Source: Saccharomycopsis fibuligera x Saccharomycopsis cf. fibuligera
Lineage: Eukaryota > Ascomycota > Saccharomycetes > Ascoideales > Saccharomycopsidaceae
DNA length: 64,000 bases
Assembly (NCBI GenBank): GCA_001936135.1
Contig: CP012822.1
Location: 496,001 to 560,000 of the forward strand
Reading direction: 5' to 3'
Positions 60,684 through 64,000 of the stretch are shown here, piece after piece (position 1 is the first letter of the stretch; each line of letters begins with the position of its first letter). Below the pieces are notes generated by a model. It did not search any database. It saw nothing but the letters and a program-made list of their open reading frames with translations, and had not been told where the DNA came from. The translations under genes and the position numbers were made by a program.

Positions 60684-62525
60684 ATGAGTGAAAACCTTCA
60701 TTGTGATAACCAAAATCAGCACAAGCGGCTGCCTTCAACTCCTGAAAGAAGACCAATAAAAATTCCTACACCCAGACTAACAAAAAGCAAAAATAGCAGA
60801 TTGGTTTTTCCTACTCCTGAATATACACCAGATGTTAAGCAAAATTCAAAGAGTACAGCAACTCAAGGACAACAACAGCAACAACAACAGCACTGGAATC
60901 AAACAGGAAACCAGTTAATTACACCACATTTTGTTGCTAAGAGATCCTTTGATATATTGTCCGAAGATGTAGTACGGGATAACGTTGTCGACAATGATGA
61001 AGATAATGGGACATTCATTAGGCCAAAGAGATCAAAATTAATGAAAACTGTTATCGATGAAGAACGGGAGCAAGTACATGAACCAAATGATGATGATATT
61101 GAAAAGACGTTTATCGATAGCAATAACTACAATGATAACGATAGTGAAGCCAGCACTGAAGTGGCTAGTCAAATTGATGGCGAGTTTTATAAAACCAATA
61201 CTAGAAGCGAAATTGAGCATCAGCAAACCTCATTCAAACAAGTAATGGACGGTTGTATGACGCCTGAGCGTACAAAATCAAAACATGAATTAATTTTGGA
61301 TAATACTGATACTGATACTGATGATGATCGAGAAATGCTTGATGCAGAAATTAAACGCATTTGTACGCCCAAAGAGACAAAAGCAGCGTCTTTGGAGCTG
61401 CTGCTGAAACAGCTGCAACTTCAGACACAGCTAGAGCAACCATTTACTACTCCAGAATGTAAAATCATAAACAATGCACCACAAGTACGAAGATATAGAA
61501 GTGGCTCATTTAACGACTATGCTTCCCATCATCATCATCAACCGCTTGAAAATTTCAACCCTAATGAAGAGCTTTTGTTGATCAATCGTCACGGTAATCG
61601 TCAAGTAAAAAAAATTTGCCAATTACAAGAACCATACAAACGTAGCGGAAATTTACTTGGAAGATTGACAAAACAAATTGTCAGCGAAGACGATAGTGAT
61701 AAGACTGATAGCGTAGAAACTAATGACGAGCAAGCTAAAGAGGGAGGAGAAGAAAATGAAGATGCTTTGGAACAGCGGCTTATTCAAGAAGCTTTAAGAA
61801 GTGACAATAATGGCCTTTATAAAGATGGCCTTCATGGGAATTATTCTGATGATGAAGGATACAGTGAGACAGAAGAGGTTGTTCTTGGTGATTCAAACAA
61901 TAATAACGATGATGATGAAGAAAAGGAGTATGATGTTCAATTCGTGAGTAATTATTTCAAAAGAATGAGAGAAAAAAGAAGATTAGCTAATGCGTTCCGT
62001 GAAAAGTCAAGTGACAAGAACAAAAACATTGCTAGTCAAAGTAATATAATATTCAATCGTTCTGATATTCCTGCATCACCAGTAGAACCAGAGGAATTAC
62101 ATTACAATTCATCGGAAGAGGAAGAAGAAGCGTACTTGCAAAGGTTATTAAATAAGCATAAGGGAATTAAACCTCACCTAACTGTCGCTGCTACTTCAAC
62201 TTCTGCTGTTGCTACTGCTGGTGCTGCTACCACCGAAACTTCAACTGCGGCAATTGACAAGGATTTAATTACCTTAACAGTCCCAAAGAAGGAAGCCTCT
62301 ACTTCAGAACAACTATCTGTCACTCCAGAATCAGCACCAGCTCAGTCCAATAAGGATCTAAGAATGAAAAGAAAAAAATTAATGCAAAGTGAAGAAGATA
62401 AACACGATAATTATTTAAACTTTGGATTCACTTTAGGTGAGTTGTCCAACTTGAGAAAAAGTAAAAAAATTTTGGTGTTTGAGGATCCTAAGGGAAGTGA
62501 TGAAAGTGGTGTTGAAAAAGAATGA
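60684..62525 (+). CDS. Unrecognised disordered protein rich in Cdk-type S/T-P sites
   Basis: 613 residues, almost entirely disordered and acidic. I cannot name it. S/T-P sites are concentrated at the N-terminus: Thr19 (PSTPERRP), Thr29 (IPTPRL), Thr44 and Thr48 (VFPTPEYTPD), Thr80 (LITPHF), with others near 190 (CMTPERTK), 225 (ICTPKETK), 255 (TTPECK), 480 (ASPVEP) and 570 (VTPES). TPERR, TPERTK and TPKETK resemble full or near-full Cdk consensus sites, and VFPTP fits the Cks1 docking pattern. KRLPS could be a cyclin RxL dock. The C-terminus ends with a conserved-looking short segment (TLGELSNLRKSKKILVFEDP). The protein could be a cell-cycle inhibitor or repressor of the Sic1/Whi5/Nrm1 kind, but no family motif proves it. 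Confidence 0.6.
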   Translation: MSENLHCDNQNQHKRLPSTPERRPIKIPTPRLTKSKNSRLVFPTPEYTPDVKQNSKSTATQGQQQQQQQHWNQTGNQLITPHFVAKRSFDILSEDVVRDNVVDNDEDNGTFIRPKRSKLMKTVIDEEREQVHEPNDDDIEKTFIDSNNYNDNDSEASTEVASQIDGEFYKTNTRSEIEHQQTSFKQVMDGCMTPERTKSKHELILDNTDTDTDDDREMLDAEIKRICTPKETKAASLELLLKQLQLQTQLEQPFTTPECKIINNAPQVRRYRSGSFNDYASHHHHQPLENFNPNEELLLINRHGNRQVKKICQLQEPYKRSGNLLGRLTKQIVSEDDSDKTDSVETNDEQAKEGGEENEDALEQRLIQEALRSDNNGLYKDGLHGNYSDDEGYSETEEVVLGDSNNNNDDDEEKEYDVQFVSNYFKRMREKRRLANAFREKSSDKNKNIASQSNIIFNRSDIPASPVEPEELHYNSSEEEEEAYLQRLLNKHKGIKPHLTVAATSTSAVATAGAATTETSTAAIDKDLITLTVPKKEASTSEQLSVTPESAPAQSNKDLRMKRKKLMQSEEDKHDNYLNFGFTLGELSNLRKSKKILVFEDPKGSDESGVEKE

Positions 62526-64000
62526 TTAAGATTACTGGCCTTGTTTATGACGTTTATGTTTCTTTTGTTTCTGGCTTTTTGCTTGTTTTTCTTTCTGTAC
62601 TTGGTTGGTTGGCTTTTTTTTTTTTTTTTTTTTTTTTTTATTTGGTTTTCTTGGTTTCGGTCCTTTAGTTTCATTCCAGTTGTTCTCTTTTCTTTGTTTC
62701 ATTTTAAATTTTGTACTTTAAATTTTTTATATTTTACATTTTTGCACTCAAGACATTTATATTCTTAGATGTTCTAATTCTCTATTATCTATTAGACTTT
62801 TGATTTCTACTACATTTTCTTTATATTGGGATTTGCGCTGATATCTTTTATTTAGTTTGGTTAATTTTTGCGTTTCATTAATTCGACTCTTTTTCCGTTT
62901 ACTTTTTTGAATTTTTGATCTAGTTTTCTTTTCTATTCCCAAACATGTGATATTCCTTGGTAATATATATAATTATTCACAACTTTTTTAATTGAATGGA
63001 TTTTAAAAATTATCGTTTAATTCTCTATGATAATATCTATATTATTTCTCTTTCACTTATACTATAGATATAACTATATGAACTAGATCAAGTACTCTTA
63101 CTTCTGTGGCTAAATTCGCTACCCATCTTCTAGAATGCACAATTTGATCGTGACCAGATAACAATAGTGACGTTGTGACAGCGTTTGCATCAATTGGTTC
63201 TACTTAAACTGAAAAGGTGCTGTTTGAACCCTGAGTTGAGTGACAGACCCTTTATTAGCTTTTATAAAAAGGAAATACCGATATTTTTACAATTGTTGGC
63301 ATATTACCGGAGATCAACGAAAAAGTGCTTAATATGAATTTAGAAAAAAAAACATAAAAACGAAAACAAGTAACATGATAATAAAAATTGAAAAATTTAA
63401 TAAATTTATAAAGAAAATAAATAAAAAACCATACACGTAAATCAAAAACCAAAATTCTTTCAACTACCTTCACTTATTAGAAACTAGAGCTTGAACAAAA
63501 TCAAAAGCTTCTCCCAATGATTCTTATATTCTCTTCTTTGTTGTCCTTTTTTTTCTTTTTTCTTTTAGAAAAAATATGTTTCCTTTTCTTTCTCTCGTTC
63601 AATAAAACCGCATTGTAACCATAAATTAATTGATTTTTTTTCTGTTATCATAAGCTCGTAAGAAGCACTTGCTTTTGCTTTTGCTTTGTTATGCTGTTTG
63701 AAATGCACTTGCTTCTCTCGAAAATAACATAATAACTAATAATACACATTATTTGAATTATAATATGAACAATGATAATAAAAAAAAAATCACATTCTTT
63801 TTGGAAATTTTTCATAATAAATATTTTTTGACCAGCCATCCTTCCCTCTTTTTATTTTTTTTCTTCTTCTTCAACCTTATCCTTGTCCTTTCCCAATTGC
63901 AGAACTAATAAAATATGCAGAAAATAATAATGAATTAAAAATGCCTTAGGGAAAACAGAATAACTTTATGAGAAAAAGAAAAAAATTAGTAATATAAGGG
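62526..64000. other. AT-rich right end without a clear gene
   Basis: 1.47 kb. There are 26 T at 62614-62639, then highly AT-rich sequence with a purine/pyrimidine strand bias. On the minus strand near 63910-63860, CTGCAATTGGGAAAGG continues as an acidic/basic frame ending in KDKDKVEEEEKK and a stop; it might be the end of a gene to the right (see findings). No other signal. Confidence 0.5.

Overview
The window is nuclear DNA of a budding yeast (Saccharomycotina). Genes are compact and mostly intronless. Three genes carry short, 5'-proximal introns with CTAAC or TACTAAT branch sequences. The identifiable proteins are yeast orthologues (Trm13, Tma19, Bsc6, Efm5, Rud3, Pes4/Mip6-like, Mge1, Brr2, Rkm4, Yar1, Pgu1, Spe2, Kic1, Mon2). 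Codon CTG is almost absent and avoids conserved positions: by eye, three CTG codons in the 2235-codon BRR2 gene, all outside the helicase motifs, and none in the protease, polygalacturonase, MGE1 or TMA19. Where CTG does fall in an alignable motif, a small polar residue fits better than leucine. I therefore suspect a CUG-reassigned yeast (CUG-Ser1, or the CUG-Ser2 group Ascoidea/Saccharomycopsis; CUG-Ala is not excluded). Residues quoted here at CTG codons are standard-code leucine unless stated.

Layout. 1-9.3 kb: a UspA-domain protein cut by the left edge (-), an intron-bearing Arf-like GTPase (+), TRM13 (+) and intron-bearing TMA19 (-), then a 1.7-kb gene-free stretch. 9.3-15.4 kb: a GC-rich block with an unrecognised acidic protein and a Bsc6-like transporter. 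16.3-16.8 kb: tRNA-Gly(GCC) and tRNA-Ser(AGA) on opposite strands. 17.9-26 kb: a GNAT-like protein, intron-bearing EFM5 (-), RUD3 (+) and a Pes4/Mip6-like RNA-binding protein (+); the last two lie in a second GC-rich block. 27.6-43.8 kb: a secreted aspartyl protease, MGE1, BRR2, RKM4 (-), YAR1 (+) and the secreted polygalacturonase PGU1. 43.8-46.4 kb: a 2.6-kb AT-rich stretch with no convincing gene. 46.4-62.5 kb: SPE2 (-), KIC1 (-), MON2 (+) and an unrecognised protein rich in Cdk-type S/T-P sites. 62.5-64 kb: AT-rich, no clear gene.

Functional themes are ordinary for a yeast chromosome: translation and ribosome assembly (Tma19, Efm5, Rkm4, Yar1, Trm13), splicing (Brr2), Golgi and endosome traffic (Rud3, Mon2, the Arf-like GTPase), mitochondrial import (Mge1), polyamines (Spe2) and cell integrity (Kic1). 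RKM4 and YAR1 are divergent and share a promoter holding two exact PAC motifs and an RRPE-like element, the classic ribosome-biogenesis signature. The secreted protease and polygalacturonase suggest use of protein and plant pectin. I found no transposon, LTR element, virus-like element or CRISPR array. No wholly new system was identified; the most notable signals are the CUG pattern, the GC-rich blocks with local tandem repeats, the PAC/RRPE promoter, and a few unrecognised proteins.
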